A DNA stretch of 53,113 nt, from contig CALGGT010000002.1 in NCBI GenBank assembly GCA_937915825.1, positions 1 to 53,113 of the forward strand, read 5' to 3'. Positions 25,273 to 33,919 of this stretch are shown piece after piece. The number at the start of each line of letters is the position of its first letter. Position 1 is the stretch's first letter. Origin of the DNA: an uncultured Eubacterium sp. Lineage in GTDB: Bacteria > Bacillota > Clostridia > Lachnospirales > Lachnospiraceae. The position numbers and the translations under genes were made by a program. Under the pieces are notes generated by a model, which saw only the letters and a list, made by a program, of their open reading frames with translations, had not been told where the DNA came from and did no database searches.

Positions 25273-26460
25273 ATGAATGTTTTGGTAATTAATTGTGGAA
25301 GTTCCTCATTAAAATACCAACTAATCGACTCGGAGACAGAAAAGGTTTTGGCAGTGGGACTTTGTGAGAGGATCGGAATTGATGGGAGATTGAACCATAC
25401 ACCGGCCGGTAAGGAAAAAGTTGTGATCAATGAGACAATGGCAGATCACAACGATGCGATCCGCATGGTTTTGGATGCGTTGATCAGTAAGGATCATGGA
25501 GTGATCCAATCGTTGGATGAGATTGATGCCATTGGACATCGGGTGGTTCATGGAGGAGAGAAGTTTGCATCTTCGGTTTTGATTAACGATGAGGTGATCA
25601 AAGCCATTGAAGAATGTAATCCCCTGGCTCCTTTGCACAATCCCGCAAACCTGATCGGAATCGCTGCTTGCCAGAAGATCATGCCGGGGGTGCCCAATGT
25701 GGCAGTTTTTGATACGGCGTTTCATCAAACGATGCCCAAAGTGGCTTACATGTACGGACTTCCGTATGAATGCTATGAAAAATACCAGGTTCGTCGTTAC
25801 GGGTTCCACGGAACCAGCCACAGCTTTGTGTCGAAACAGGCGTATCCCTTAATGGATCTCGATCCGGAGAATTCTAAAGTGATCGTGTGCCATTTGGGAA
25901 ACGGAGCAAGTGTTTCTGCGGTTAAGAATGGGAAATCCATTGACACCAGCATGGGGCTTACTCCCCTGGAGGGATTGGTCATGGGAACCCGAAGCGGTGA
26001 CATCGATCCGGCGATTGTGGAATATTTGGCCAATGTTTACGATTGTTCCTTGGAAGAAGTTATGAATAAATTGAATCATGAATCTGGGGTTTACGGTATT
26101 TCCGGTGTTTCCAGTGATTTCCGTGATTTGATGAACGAGGCAGACAAGGGAAATGAAAGAGCAAAACTTGCCGTGGATGTATTCGGATATCGTGTTGCGA
26201 AATACATTGGTTCGTACGCAGCTGCGATGAACGGCGTAGATGGCATTGTGTTTACAGCTGGTTTAGGTGAGAACAATGGCCCGGTTCGTGCCTACATCTG
26301 CAGTTTCTTAACCTTCTTAGGGTTGGAATTGGATGAAGAGAAAAATCAATTAAGAGGAGAGGAAATGATCATTTCTACAGCAGATAGCAAGGTGAAAGTC
26401 GCTGTGATCCCTACGAATGAGGAGTTGGCCATTGCCAGGGAGACCTTGGCTTTGGTATAA
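25273..26460 (+). CDS. ackA: Acetate kinase
   Basis: AckA converts acetyl phosphate and ADP to acetate and ATP, the final energy-yielding step of acetogenic fermentation. The 395 residues show the ASKHA-fold motifs VLVINCGSSSLKYQL at the start, GHRVVHGGE, HNPANLIGI, FDTAFHQTMP, RRYGFHGTSH and TSMGLTPLEGLVMGTRSGD. ATG 25273 has GGAGG (25262-25266) 6 nt upstream; the longer frame from 25219 is not supported. Phosphotransacetylase (pta), the usual neighbour, is not in the window. Confidence 0.97.
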   Translation: MNVLVINCGSSSLKYQLIDSETEKVLAVGLCERIGIDGRLNHTPAGKEKVVINETMADHNDAIRMVLDALISKDHGVIQSLDEIDAIGHRVVHGGEKFASSVLINDEVIKAIEECNPLAPLHNPANLIGIAACQKIMPGVPNVAVFDTAFHQTMPKVAYMYGLPYECYEKYQVRRYGFHGTSHSFVSKQAYPLMDLDPENSKVIVCHLGNGASVSAVKNGKSIDTSMGLTPLEGLVMGTRSGDIDPAIVEYLANVYDCSLEEVMNKLNHESGVYGISGVSSDFRDLMNEADKGNERAKLAVDVFGYRVAKYIGSYAAAMNGVDGIVFTAGLGENNGPVRAYICSFLTFLGLELDEEKNQLRGEEMIISTADSKVKVAVIPTNEELAIARETLALV

Positions 26461-26478
26461 ATTTCCCTGAAAAAAGTG

Positions 26479-26507
26479 TTGACAAAGTATTTTTTTACAA
26501 GTATAAT
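26479..26507 (+). promoter_or_regulatory. Perfect consensus sigma-A promoter for rpmF
   Basis: TTGACA (26479-26484), 17-bp spacer, TATAAT (26502-26507), 34 bp before the rpmF ATG. AAAAAGTGTTG occurs at 26471-26481 and again at 26510-26520, flanking the promoter. Confidence 0.9.
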
Positions 26508-26541
26508 AAAAAAAGTGTTGGTTTAAGGAGGTGCAAATGAC

Positions 26542-26727
26542 ATGTCAATCTGTCCTAAGAATAAATCGTCCAAAGCGAGAAGAGACAAGAGAAGAGCAAA
26601 TTGGAAAATGACAGCTCCGACCTTGGTTCATTGTAGTAAATGTGGAGCATTGATGGTTCCCCACAGAGTATGTAAGAACTGTGGCAGCTACAATAAAAAA
26701 GAGATTATCGCTGCAAGCGCTGAGTAA
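26542..26727 (+). CDS. rpmF: 50S ribosomal protein L32
   Basis: A 61-residue ribosomal protein. The basic N-terminus SKARRDKRRANWK and the four-cysteine zinc ribbon (Cys31, Cys34, Cys44, Cys47) identify it as the zinc-binding form of L32. ATG 26542 has AAGGAGGT (26525-26532) upstream; an ATG at 26537 is out of frame. A terminator follows 38 bp after the stop. In many Clostridia rpmF lies between a DUF177/YceD gene and plsX; both are missing here. Confidence 0.97.
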   Translation: MSICPKNKSSKARRDKRRANWKMTAPTLVHCSKCGALMVPHRVCKNCGSYNKKEIIAASAE

Positions 26728-26764
26728 TGCTTGAACTTGGATTCTTATTGAAAAAGAAATTGAT

Positions 26765-26794
26765 AAAATCCGGTACTCAAGTGCCGGATTTTTT
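26765..26794 (+). terminator. Intrinsic terminator of rpmF
   Basis: AATCCGGTAC (26767-26776) pairs with GTGCCGGATT (26781-26790), with one G-T pair, around a TCAA loop, followed by TTTT; the AA just upstream extends the stem. Confidence 0.9.
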
Positions 26795-26956
26795 GTTACG
26801 ATTTACAGCCCCTGTCCCAATTCCTGGGGCCCGGTATGTGCTCTTGGTCGTGTTCAGTGAGCTGACACGATGCGTTACGTGCAAGACTCTACCTCCGCTA
26901 TCGCGACTGCTTCAATCATTTGGGGACAGGTTGCTGGATCGACTGTGAGTCGTAAC
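26795..26956. repeat. 162-bp element with imperfect terminal inverted repeats
   Basis: GTTACGATTTACAG (26795-26808) is the inverted partner of CTGTGAGTCGTAAC (26943-26956), 12 of 14 positions. An inner pair, CCTGTCCC (26811-26818) and GGGACAGG (26923-26930), continues the symmetry, and a small hairpin sits near 26850-26870. The right end, GGATCGACTGTGAGTCGTAAC, closely matches the right arm of the palindrome after recG. The open frame 26727-26948 across it is not a credible gene. Likely a non-coding dispersed repeat or MITE-like element. Confidence 0.7.
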
Positions 26957-26985
26957 GATTTTTTTCAAACCTGATGAAAAAAGAG

Positions 26986-27014
26986 TTGACAATTTTTTAA
27001 ATCAATGATAACAT
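26986..27014 (+). promoter_or_regulatory. Sigma-A promoter for tRNA-Leu
   Basis: TTGACA (26986-26991), 17-bp spacer, TAACAT (27009-27014), 60 bp upstream of the mature tRNA 5' end. Confidence 0.75.
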
Positions 27015-27074
27015 ATTGTATGTTGTGAGAAGAGAGAATTTCTCTCACCATTCCCTTGAGCATAAGGGATGTAT

Positions 27075-27158
27075 GCGGATGTGGCGGAACTGGCAGACGC
27101 GCAAGACTCAAAATCTTGTGGGGGTGACTTCGTGTGGGTTCGAGTCCCACCATCCGCA
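27075..27158 (+). tRNA. tRNA-Leu (anticodon CAA)
   Basis: Acceptor arm GCGGATG (27075-27081) pairs with CATCCGC (27151-27157), discriminator A27158. The anticodon stem CAAGA/TCTTG encloses CTCAAAA, anticodon CAA at 27109-27111, reading UUG codons. A long variable arm (GTGGGGGTGACTTCGT region) and a GTTCGAGTC T-loop complete a class II tRNA. CCA is not encoded. It is a stand-alone gene with its own promoter and terminator. Confidence 0.95.
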
Positions 27159-27161
27159 TTC

Positions 27162-27193
27162 AAAAAGGAATCACCAATGGTGATTCCTTTTTT
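27162..27193. terminator. Bidirectional terminator between tRNA-Leu and GH43
   Basis: A 14-bp perfect stem (27162-27175 with 27179-27192) containing GGAATCACC/GGTGATTCC, loop AAT. A and T runs on the flanks give a T-run on both strands, so it can end both the tRNA transcript and the converging GH43 transcript. Confidence 0.9.
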
Positions 27194-27223
27194 CGGTTTT
27201 TAAGCTGTGATGTTCAGTTAACA

Positions 27224-28792
27224 TTACGCATGTAAATACTGTAAATAGTCAAAGTGAGCGTAGTTTTCTTGTGAATCCGAAGCAGCCTCTGCAACCGTTT
27301 CGGCAAAAAGACCGATGGTGTTTCCTACAAAACCGCCGGCAAAATCCGTACATAGGAAGGATGTATCCGTAGGGAATCCTGCCAGAATATAGTCGGTATC
27401 GGTGGATTTTTTATAATAACAGGTAAGGGACTGGCTACGAGCTTCGATCTTTAACTGAACGAATTCCTCCGAATTGTCAAAGGAGACTTTAAAACAGGTT
27501 CGTTCGGTCCCGTCTTTGATTTCGGTCAAAACCAGCTGATCCTTTTGAATGCCGAATTTCAAATGATTTGTTTCGTTTTGAAACAGGCAAAGACCTGCCA
27601 TTTCCCCGGATCCCGGCTGAAAGGAAAGAGAAGTTTCCACTGAGAAATCCATGTGTTGCTGCCTTCTGGCTACATAAGCCGGAGTTTCCGTACCGGATAA
27701 TAAATGTGAGGAGCACGGTAACGATAAGCAGCTTTTTTTCTTGTTAAAAGTAAAGATATCCGAGTCCGGACCTCGTAATGTGAGAAAATGCATGGGGAGT
27801 TTATCTGTATCAAAATCTTCTTTACCGGGGATTTCCGGTACAAAGTAGGTTTCCAGATCGGGAGCTTTGCCCTGTTCCTCTAAGATTCCTTTGCCCGGGT
27901 TTACAATGGGCCAGCCGTCTTCCCATGTCATAGGTGTTAAAAAGGTTTCTCGTCCCAGATTTCGATAATACCCGCCATAGGGCCTGGATGCCAGAAGAAC
28001 CATCCACCATTCACCGGTTTGGGTCTGCACGATATCCGGGTGGCCAACATTTACGATCGGGACGTCTCTCCCTAAGTTGCGGTGAGTAAATATGGGATTG
28101 GCACGATTCCCTTCAAAAGGCGCGAATAACTCTTTGGAACGGGCGATGGAAATCGCGTGATGGTAATCGGTTCCGGCTTCGGAAATCAACAGATAATACA
28201 TTCCGTTAATTTTATAGATATGCGGTCCTTCCGGCCATACGACGTTGCGCAGGGCGCCATGCCAGATGGGATAACTTTCTCCCACAAGTTTCATCTCATC
28301 TAAGTCCAGCTTTTGAACATAAATTTCATTGTCCCCGGAATACCTCGACCCCTCACGTCGGGATTTTGTGCCGCAATAATAGCAGGTTCCGTCGTCGTCA
28401 AAAAAGAGGGAAGGATCGATTCCTTCGCTGCCAAGGGGATAGGGATCGGACCAGGGACCGCGGGGATCCGTGGCGGTTACAATGAAATTCCCCAAGGAAT
28501 TGCTAACATGGGTGGTGATCATATAAAAGGTTCCGTTGTGGTAACGAAGCGTAGGGGCGAAGATTCCTTCACTGACCCCGGATCCCTGTAAGGGGAGCTG
28601 GCTCTTGCGATCCAGAATGTTACCGATTTGCTCCCAGTGCACCAAATCTTTACTGTGAAAGATGGGAACTCCAGGGAAATAAGCAAATGTAGATGTTACC
28701 AGATAGTAATCATCGTTTACCCGGCAGATAGAAGGATCCGGGTAAAACCCTGGTAAAATCGGGTTTTGGTAGTGTTTTACAATGTTTTTCAT
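27224..28792 (-). CDS. GH43 beta-xylosidase / alpha-L-arabinofuranosidase
   Basis: A 522-residue glycoside hydrolase that trims xylo-oligosaccharides. The five-bladed propeller domain (about 1-320) carries the three GH43 carboxylates: base Asp19 in GFYPDPS, pKa modulator Asp126 in EGIDPSLFF and acid Glu188 in VWPEGPHIY. The C-terminal ~200 residues form a beta-sandwich, as in the long xylan beta-xylosidase subfamily. No signal peptide, so it works in the cytoplasm on imported substrates. The start is the second ATG (28792), placed 6 nt from AGGAGGT; the first ATG (28798) touches that site. It diverges from the transport operon, with about 260 bp of shared regulatory DNA between the starts. 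Confidence 0.9.
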   Translation of the reverse strand: MKNIVKHYQNPILPGFYPDPSICRVNDDYYLVTSTFAYFPGVPIFHSKDLVHWEQIGNILDRKSQLPLQGSGVSEGIFAPTLRYHNGTFYMITTHVSNSLGNFIVTATDPRGPWSDPYPLGSEGIDPSLFFDDDGTCYYCGTKSRREGSRYSGDNEIYVQKLDLDEMKLVGESYPIWHGALRNVVWPEGPHIYKINGMYYLLISEAGTDYHHAISIARSKELFAPFEGNRANPIFTHRNLGRDVPIVNVGHPDIVQTQTGEWWMVLLASRPYGGYYRNLGRETFLTPMTWEDGWPIVNPGKGILEEQGKAPDLETYFVPEIPGKEDFDTDKLPMHFLTLRGPDSDIFTFNKKKSCLSLPCSSHLLSGTETPAYVARRQQHMDFSVETSLSFQPGSGEMAGLCLFQNETNHLKFGIQKDQLVLTEIKDGTERTCFKVSFDNSEEFVQLKIEARSQSLTCYYKKSTDTDYILAGFPTDTSFLCTDFAGGFVGNTIGLFAETVAEAASDSQENYAHFDYLQYLHA

Positions 28793-28912
28793 ATTCATAC
28801 CTCCTGAAATGGTGTTACTATGGTCTTATTATATCGGATAGTTTCTTACTTATTTGCATAAAAAAAAGTGATTTTTTTAGTAAATATTCATAATAAAAAG
28901 GTGAAAAAACTA

Positions 28913-28941
28913 TGGACATGTAACAAAAAAAATGATATACT
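28913..28941 (+). promoter_or_regulatory. Promoter of the nine-gene transport operon
   Basis: TGGACA (28913-28918), 17-bp spacer, TATACT (28936-28941) preceded by TGA, an extended -10. This leaves a leader of about 105 nt before ATG 29052. Confidence 0.75.
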
Positions 28942-28954
28942 ATAGTAAGAATTG

Positions 28955-28965
28955 TATGCAAAATA
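28955..28965. promoter_or_regulatory. Candidate operator TATGCAAAATA
   Basis: Starts 14 bp after the -10 box of the transport operon. Its reverse complement TATTTTGCATA resembles TATTTGCATA at 28851-28860 (GH43 promoter) and 42269-42278 (aguA leader). Likely regulator-binding site by position and recurrence; not proven. Confidence 0.4.
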
Positions 28966-29051
28966 CACAAATAGATTTCACATGTGTTTTTCGAAAATGA
29001 GAATTAAGAGGGCACATAGGAGAGAAAGGTTGAAAGGAGATTTAAGCAACT

Positions 29052-32000
29052 ATGTCAAAGTTGAAGAGAGGTCAAGGCTTAATTAAATTCCTGATCGTAG
29101 TAGCTATCTTGGTAGCTATTGTGTTGTTTTTTAAACTTAAGGGAAACAAAGTAAGCGACAACTCCGCAAAGTACAAGGGGGCTAACCTAGAAGCATCGGG
29201 AGATGGATACGGAAGAACCGACACATACCGTATTTACAAAACCGAGTATGATGACAATACCCCTTCCGGAGAAAATGTAATTGATGTATTTGATTACAAT
29301 GACAGCAGCACGAAAGTTTCCAAGAGAGCAAGCGTGGGTCCGGACAAAGATCAGACGGACGCCCTTCAGATCGAGGAAGAAGGTAGTGCTGAGTACACGG
29401 TAGACATAAAAGAAGATGGATATTATAACATAAAATTGGAATATTATCCCACAACCGATGACGATGACCGTGGTATTGCATTGGAAACCAAAGTTCAAAT
29501 TAATGGTGAAGTTCCATTTAACGGTGCGGACGCGATTTCGTTTGAACGTATTTATACCGATGACGGAGAGCCTACCAAGGATAACCGGGGGAATGAGATT
29601 CGACCCGCTCAAATCCAGGATCCGAACCGTAGTTGGATCACGTCCTATTTTTCTGACGCGACGGGATATGAGACGGAACCGTATTTGTTCCATTTTAAGA
29701 AAGGGAAGAATACGCTTACCTTAACACAGGTGAATGAAAAACTTGTTATGCGTTCCCTGACTATTGGCAATATGAAGAAAATCCCGGATTACAATGAGTA
29801 TGCGACTGCCAATGTCGGAACGGGCGGTAGCACACCTACAAAAACAATTAAGATCCAAGGAGAAACAGCTATTCGTCGTTCCTCCCCTTCTCTTTATGCG
29901 TCCTACGATCGTTCTTCCAGTGATACGGAATATGAGAATGCCAATGGAACGGTTACCAAGGATAATAATAAGAAACAAGTCCTTGATATGACCGGTGGTA
30001 CCCAATGGAAGGTGGCCGGTGATTGGCTTGAGTGGGATATGGATGTGGAAGAAGAAGGTGACTATGTGATCGGTATCAAAGCCCGTCAGGGTTATAACCG
30101 TGGATACATTGCCAACCGTTCTCTCTACATTGACGATGAGATTCCTTTCAAAGAAGTTTCACAGATTAAATTCTCATACAGCAATGCCTGGAATATGACG
30201 GTTCTTTCTGATGAAAAGGGAGATTCCTATAAATTCCATTTAACAAAAGGCAAACATACAATTCGATTGAAAAACACGTTGGGTGATTTGGGAGACTATC
30301 TGTCCAGTCTAACAGACAGTGTCTTTAATATGAACCAAATGTATCGTCAAATTCTTGTATTGACCGGTACCGATCCGGATGAATACCGTGATTATCAGAT
30401 TGAAAAGGTATATCCGGAAGTAATCGATGCCATGGAGATCGAGTCCAAACGTTTGTATAAGTTGGTAGACGAAGTAACGGAATATGCCGGTGAGAAGAGC
30501 GGTGAGATCTCCGTTGCCCAGACATTGGCAGCCCAGATGGAACTCTTCGTAAGAAAACCGGAACGAATTCCGGCAACGTTACAAAACTTCAAAGAGAATA
30601 TCAGTTCCCTGGGTACTTCCATTAACAACTTAAGTGCGACGGCTTTGGATATTGATTACATTGTTCTGGCTCCGGATAAGAATCAGGTTCCGGTAGTTAA
30701 GGAGAATGGGTTCGATAAATTTGCCCATGAGTGTGTCTTGTTTGTAAATTCTTTCATGAGTGATTCATCTGCTTTGGGTAACGTATATGATTCCGATGAC
30801 CCGGATGTAATTGACGTTTGGATCACTGCCGGGCGTGACCAGAGTACGATCTTGAAAAATATGGTGGATCAGCAATTCACACCGGAACACAACATTAAAG
30901 TAAATGTCAAATTAATTGATGCGGCCAACACAGCAACGGCCAATGGTGTCAACGCTATGCTGCCTGCGGTTATTTCCGGATTCGGACCGGATGTTGCATT
31001 GAGCATCGCTCAGACCGAGCCTGTTAACTATGCATTGCGTAATGCAGTTGTTGATCTAACACAGTTCTCGGATTTGGATGATGTGTTATCGGAATATTAT
31101 GAAAGTTCCTATGAATCCTATAAATTTAACGGTGGACTTTATGCTCTGCCTGAGACGCAGAACTACAATGTAATGTTCTATCGAACGGATATCATGGAGC
31201 AATTAGGCGTAGATGTTGAGAATGAAGTAAAGACCTGGGATGATGTCATTAAGATTCTTCCTATTTTACAAAAGAATTCCATGACATTTGCGATTCCTTC
31301 TGTAGAGCGTAAGATCGGTAATACAACGAACCCCGACCTTGCCAACTACTATGCGCAATTGTATCAACGTGGCGGATCTCTTTACGATGATGAACAAATG
31401 GAAACAACCATTGATTCCCAGGCTGGTATTGAAGCGTTTGAATTCTACACCAAATTATTTACCAATTATAAGTTGGAGAAACAATATGACTTTGTAAACC
31501 GTTTCCGTAGTGGAGAAATGCCGATTGGTGTTGCGGATTACAGTAACTTTAATACATTCGTTGTATTCGCACCTGAGATTAAAGGTCTTTGGAATTTTGC
31601 TTTGATTCCTGGATATAAGGGAGAAGATGGCAAGATCAACAATGGCGTTCAGTCCTGGGGCGTATGCTCCATGATGCTTCGTGGTGCGGAAGAACGTAAC
31701 AAGAAAGATAAGAGTTGGGAATTCATGAAATGGTGGGCAAGTGCTGATACGCAGGCAACCTTTGCCAGCGAGTTGGAGGCTGTCATGGGTGCATCGGCTC
31801 GTTATGCAACAGCGAACAAAGTTACATTTGATACTTTGTCCTGGAGCAGTAAAGAAGCTTCTGCTTTGAAGGAGCAGTGGAAATCTGCATTTGGTCTTCC
31901 GGAAGTTGCCGGTGGTTATTATACATCCAGACATATTACGAATGCGATTCGTAAGGTTATGAACCAAAATGAGGATCCAAGAGAGACTTTATTGGATTAT

Positions 32001-32069
32001 GTAACTACCATTAATGACGAGATTACCAATAAACGTCAGGAATTTGGTTTGCCAACTAAGGAAGATTAA
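29052..32069 (+). CDS. Membrane-anchored solute-binding protein with two CBM-like modules
   Basis: A 1005-residue protein. Residues 11-27 form a single hydrophobic segment after a basic stretch, without lipobox or clear cleavage site, so it is probably an uncleaved membrane anchor. Two beta-rich modules follow, about 60-240 and 265-410, the second with GDWLEWDMDVEEEGDYVIGI. They look like CBM6/35-type carbohydrate-binding jelly rolls. A helical stretch (about 420-570) leads to a C-terminal family-1 solute-binding domain from about 590 (DVWITAGRDQSTILKNMVDQQF, ALPETQNYNVMFYRTDI, KDKSWEFMKWWAS). Ordinary binding proteins have 400-550 residues. First gene of a nine-gene operon, next to two permease genes. 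Confidence 0.85.
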   Translation: MSKLKRGQGLIKFLIVVAILVAIVLFFKLKGNKVSDNSAKYKGANLEASGDGYGRTDTYRIYKTEYDDNTPSGENVIDVFDYNDSSTKVSKRASVGPDKDQTDALQIEEEGSAEYTVDIKEDGYYNIKLEYYPTTDDDDRGIALETKVQINGEVPFNGADAISFERIYTDDGEPTKDNRGNEIRPAQIQDPNRSWITSYFSDATGYETEPYLFHFKKGKNTLTLTQVNEKLVMRSLTIGNMKKIPDYNEYATANVGTGGSTPTKTIKIQGETAIRRSSPSLYASYDRSSSDTEYENANGTVTKDNNKKQVLDMTGGTQWKVAGDWLEWDMDVEEEGDYVIGIKARQGYNRGYIANRSLYIDDEIPFKEVSQIKFSYSNAWNMTVLSDEKGDSYKFHLTKGKHTIRLKNTLGDLGDYLSSLTDSVFNMNQMYRQILVLTGTDPDEYRDYQIEKVYPEVIDAMEIESKRLYKLVDEVTEYAGEKSGEISVAQTLAAQMELFVRKPERIPATLQNFKENISSLGTSINNLSATALDIDYIVLAPDKNQVPVVKENGFDKFAHECVLFVNSFMSDSSALGNVYDSDDPDVIDVWITAGRDQSTILKNMVDQQFTPEHNIKVNVKLIDAANTATANGVNAMLPAVISGFGPDVALSIAQTEPVNYALRNAVVDLTQFSDLDDVLSEYYESSYESYKFNGGLYALPETQNYNVMFYRTDIMEQLGVDVENEVKTWDDVIKILPILQKNSMTFAIPSVERKIGNTTNPDLANYYAQLYQRGGSLYDDEQMETTIDSQAGIEAFEFYTKLFTNYKLEKQYDFVNRFRSGEMPIGVADYSNFNTFVVFAPEIKGLWNFALIPGYKGEDGKINNGVQSWGVCSMMLRGAEERNKKDKSWEFMKWWASADTQATFASELEAVMGASARYATANKVTFDTLSWSSKEASALKEQWKSAFGLPEVAGGYYTSRHITNAIRKVMNQNEDPRETLLDYVTTINDEITNKRQEFGLPTKED

Positions 32070-32086
32070 CGGAGAGGAGAGTTGTG

Positions 32087-33022
32087 ATGAAATTTCTTGG
32101 TAAGTATTTTAGTATCAAGGGAAGAAATGCAAGGATCGCAGTGAAAAAGGCGAAAATGTCTAAGACCTGTTATTTGTTCTTATTGCCTTATGCCATTGTG
32201 TTTACAGCTTTTTACATCTTACCGGTATGTATGTCTATTTTCTATAGCTTTACATATTACAATGTATTAGAGCCTGCGAAGTTTATCGGTCTTGATAACT
32301 ATATCGATTTGTTATTGACCGATGACGTCTTCCTGATCGCCATTAAAAATACATTTTTATTGGCAGCAATCACCGGGCCTTTGGGATATATCATGTCCTT
32401 CATATTTGCCTGGTTCATTAACGAATTACCGCGTTATATCCGTGCGTTCGCTGTGTGCGTGTTCTATGCGCCTACGATTTCCGGACAGGCATATCTGGTA
32501 TGGTCCATCTTATTCAGTGGTGATGCCTACGGATATGTAAATGCATTCCTGATCAAGTTTGGTATTATTAACGAACCTGTCCTTTGGTTAACCGATACCA
32601 GATATATGATGAATGTGGTAATTATCATTGTACTTTGGATGAGTTTGGGAACCGGATTCCTTTCATTCGTAGCGGGTCTGCAAGGAATTGATGCTTCTCA
32701 GTTTGAGGCTGGTTATGTGGATGGTGTTAAGAACCGTTGGCAGGAATTATGGTACATTACACTTCCTAACATGAAACCGATGTTGTTGTTCGGTGCGGTT
32801 ATGGCCATTACCCAATCCTTTGGTGTAGCGGATGTAACCATGGCACTTTGCGGTTTCCCCAGTACCGACTATGCGGCGCGAACCGTTGTTACGCACTTGA
32901 TCGACTACGGTACCACTCGATTCGAGATGGGTTACGCGTCAGCAATTGCAACAATTTTGTTCTTTGTCATGCTGCTCTGTAACAAGGTGATTCAATCCTT
33001 GTTGAGCAAAGTTGGAACTTGA
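32087..33022 (+). CDS. Sugar ABC transporter permease, MalF/LplB-like (pair 1)
   Basis: A 311-residue inner-membrane permease of the carbohydrate-uptake-1 family with six transmembrane segments. The EAA-type loop that contacts the ATPase is visible as FEAGYVDGVKNRWQELWYITLPNMKPM. N-terminal segment YLFLLPYAIVFTAFYILPV is typical of the MalF-side subunit. Start ATG 32087 (GTG 32084 is possible) follows GGAGAGGAGA, 17 bp after the binding-protein stop. It pairs with the next gene. No ATPase is encoded in the operon, so a shared multi-sugar ATPase elsewhere is implied. Confidence 0.93.
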   Translation: MKFLGKYFSIKGRNARIAVKKAKMSKTCYLFLLPYAIVFTAFYILPVCMSIFYSFTYYNVLEPAKFIGLDNYIDLLLTDDVFLIAIKNTFLLAAITGPLGYIMSFIFAWFINELPRYIRAFAVCVFYAPTISGQAYLVWSILFSGDAYGYVNAFLIKFGIINEPVLWLTDTRYMMNVVIIIVLWMSLGTGFLSFVAGLQGIDASQFEAGYVDGVKNRWQELWYITLPNMKPMLLFGAVMAITQSFGVADVTMALCGFPSTDYAARTVVTHLIDYGTTRFEMGYASAIATILFFVMLLCNKVIQSLLSKVGT

Positions 33023-33039
33023 TAGGAGGTATATGAGGA

Positions 33040-33903
33040 ATGAAACTAATTAAAATGAAAAGGAGAAAGCCAAATCGTTCCCGCGGCGGTGACTTAGGCG
33101 TTTATATCATGTTGATCCTCTTCGGACTATTCTTCGTGATGCCTTTGGTATATGCGATCAGCAGTGCCTTTAAGCCGTTGGATGAGATTTATCTTTATCC
33201 GCCCAGATTTTTTGTAAAGAATCCTACCTTCAATAATTTCCAGGATTTGCTTGTTGTAATGTCGAGTTCTTATGTACCTTTTACCCGTTATGTATTTAAC
33301 ACGGTATTGGTTACTTTGGTAGGTACATTAGGGCATTTGCTGATTGGTTCAATGGCTGCTTATGTTTTAGCGAAGTATGATTTTCCCGGTGGCCAGAAGT
33401 TCTTCAACATTATTCAATCTGCCCTTATGTTTAATGTATATGTGCTTCAGATTCCTACCTACTTGATCATGTCAAGATTGGGTTGGGTCGATACGTATTT
33501 AGCCTTAATTGTACCGGCTTTTGCCTTACCAATGGGATTGTTCCTTATGAAACAGTTTATGGAACAGATTCCTGATGCGTTGATTGAGGCTGCGAAGATT
33601 GATGGTGCGAAGGAAGGACGTATCTATTTACAGATCGTCATGCCAAATGTAAAACCTGCGTGGTTAACGGTTACCATCTTCTCGGTACAAAACTTATGGA
33701 ACCAAAAAGGTCAGGTTTACATTTACTCGGAAGAATATAAGATGCTGCCTTATGCGTTGCAGCAGATCATGTCCGGTGGTGTATCCCGTGCCGGTGTAGG
33801 TTCCGCGGCAACTCTGGTAGTTATGAGTGTTCCGATTATTATTTTCATCATGGCGCAAAGTAATATTCTGGAAACAATGGCTAGCTCAGGTATCAAGGAT
33901 TGA
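33040..33903 (+). CDS. Sugar ABC transporter permease, MalG/YtcP-like (pair 1)
   Basis: A 287-residue permease with six membrane segments and a canonical EAA loop, IEAAKIDGAKEGRIYLQIVMPNVKPA. The N-terminal LGVYIMLILFGLFFVMPLVYAISSAFKP and the following DEIYLYPPRF are typical of the MalG-side subunit. An AGGAGGT precedes the start and only 17 bp separate it from the MalF-like gene. It should form the heterodimeric channel served by the large binding protein at 29052. Confidence 0.93.
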   Translation: MKLIKMKRRKPNRSRGGDLGVYIMLILFGLFFVMPLVYAISSAFKPLDEIYLYPPRFFVKNPTFNNFQDLLVVMSSSYVPFTRYVFNTVLVTLVGTLGHLLIGSMAAYVLAKYDFPGGQKFFNIIQSALMFNVYVLQIPTYLIMSRLGWVDTYLALIVPAFALPMGLFLMKQFMEQIPDALIEAAKIDGAKEGRIYLQIVMPNVKPAWLTVTIFSVQNLWNQKGQVYIYSEEYKMLPYALQQIMSGGVSRAGVGSAATLVVMSVPIIIFIMAQSNILETMASSGIKD

Positions 33904-33919
33904 TGAAGGGGGATTTGGA

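Larger units (their letters stand above)
28793..29051. promoter_or_regulatory. Divergent control region of the glucuronoxylan locus
   Basis: AT-rich intergenic region between the GH43 and binding-protein genes. On the minus strand a TATAAT lies at 28828-28833 with no good -35; the slot is CAAATA, inside the motif TATTTGCATA (28851-28860). The plus-strand promoter is at 28913-28941. TATGCAAAATA, the related motif inverted, is at 28955-28965. A CACATGTG palindrome is at 28979-28986. AAAGGAGA (29033-29040) is the ribosome-binding site of the next gene. Confidence 0.55.

Noticed and set aside
26727..26948. 73-residue open frame after rpmF
   Set aside because: It spans the rpmF terminator and the repeat element; no ribosome-binding site and no protein-like features.
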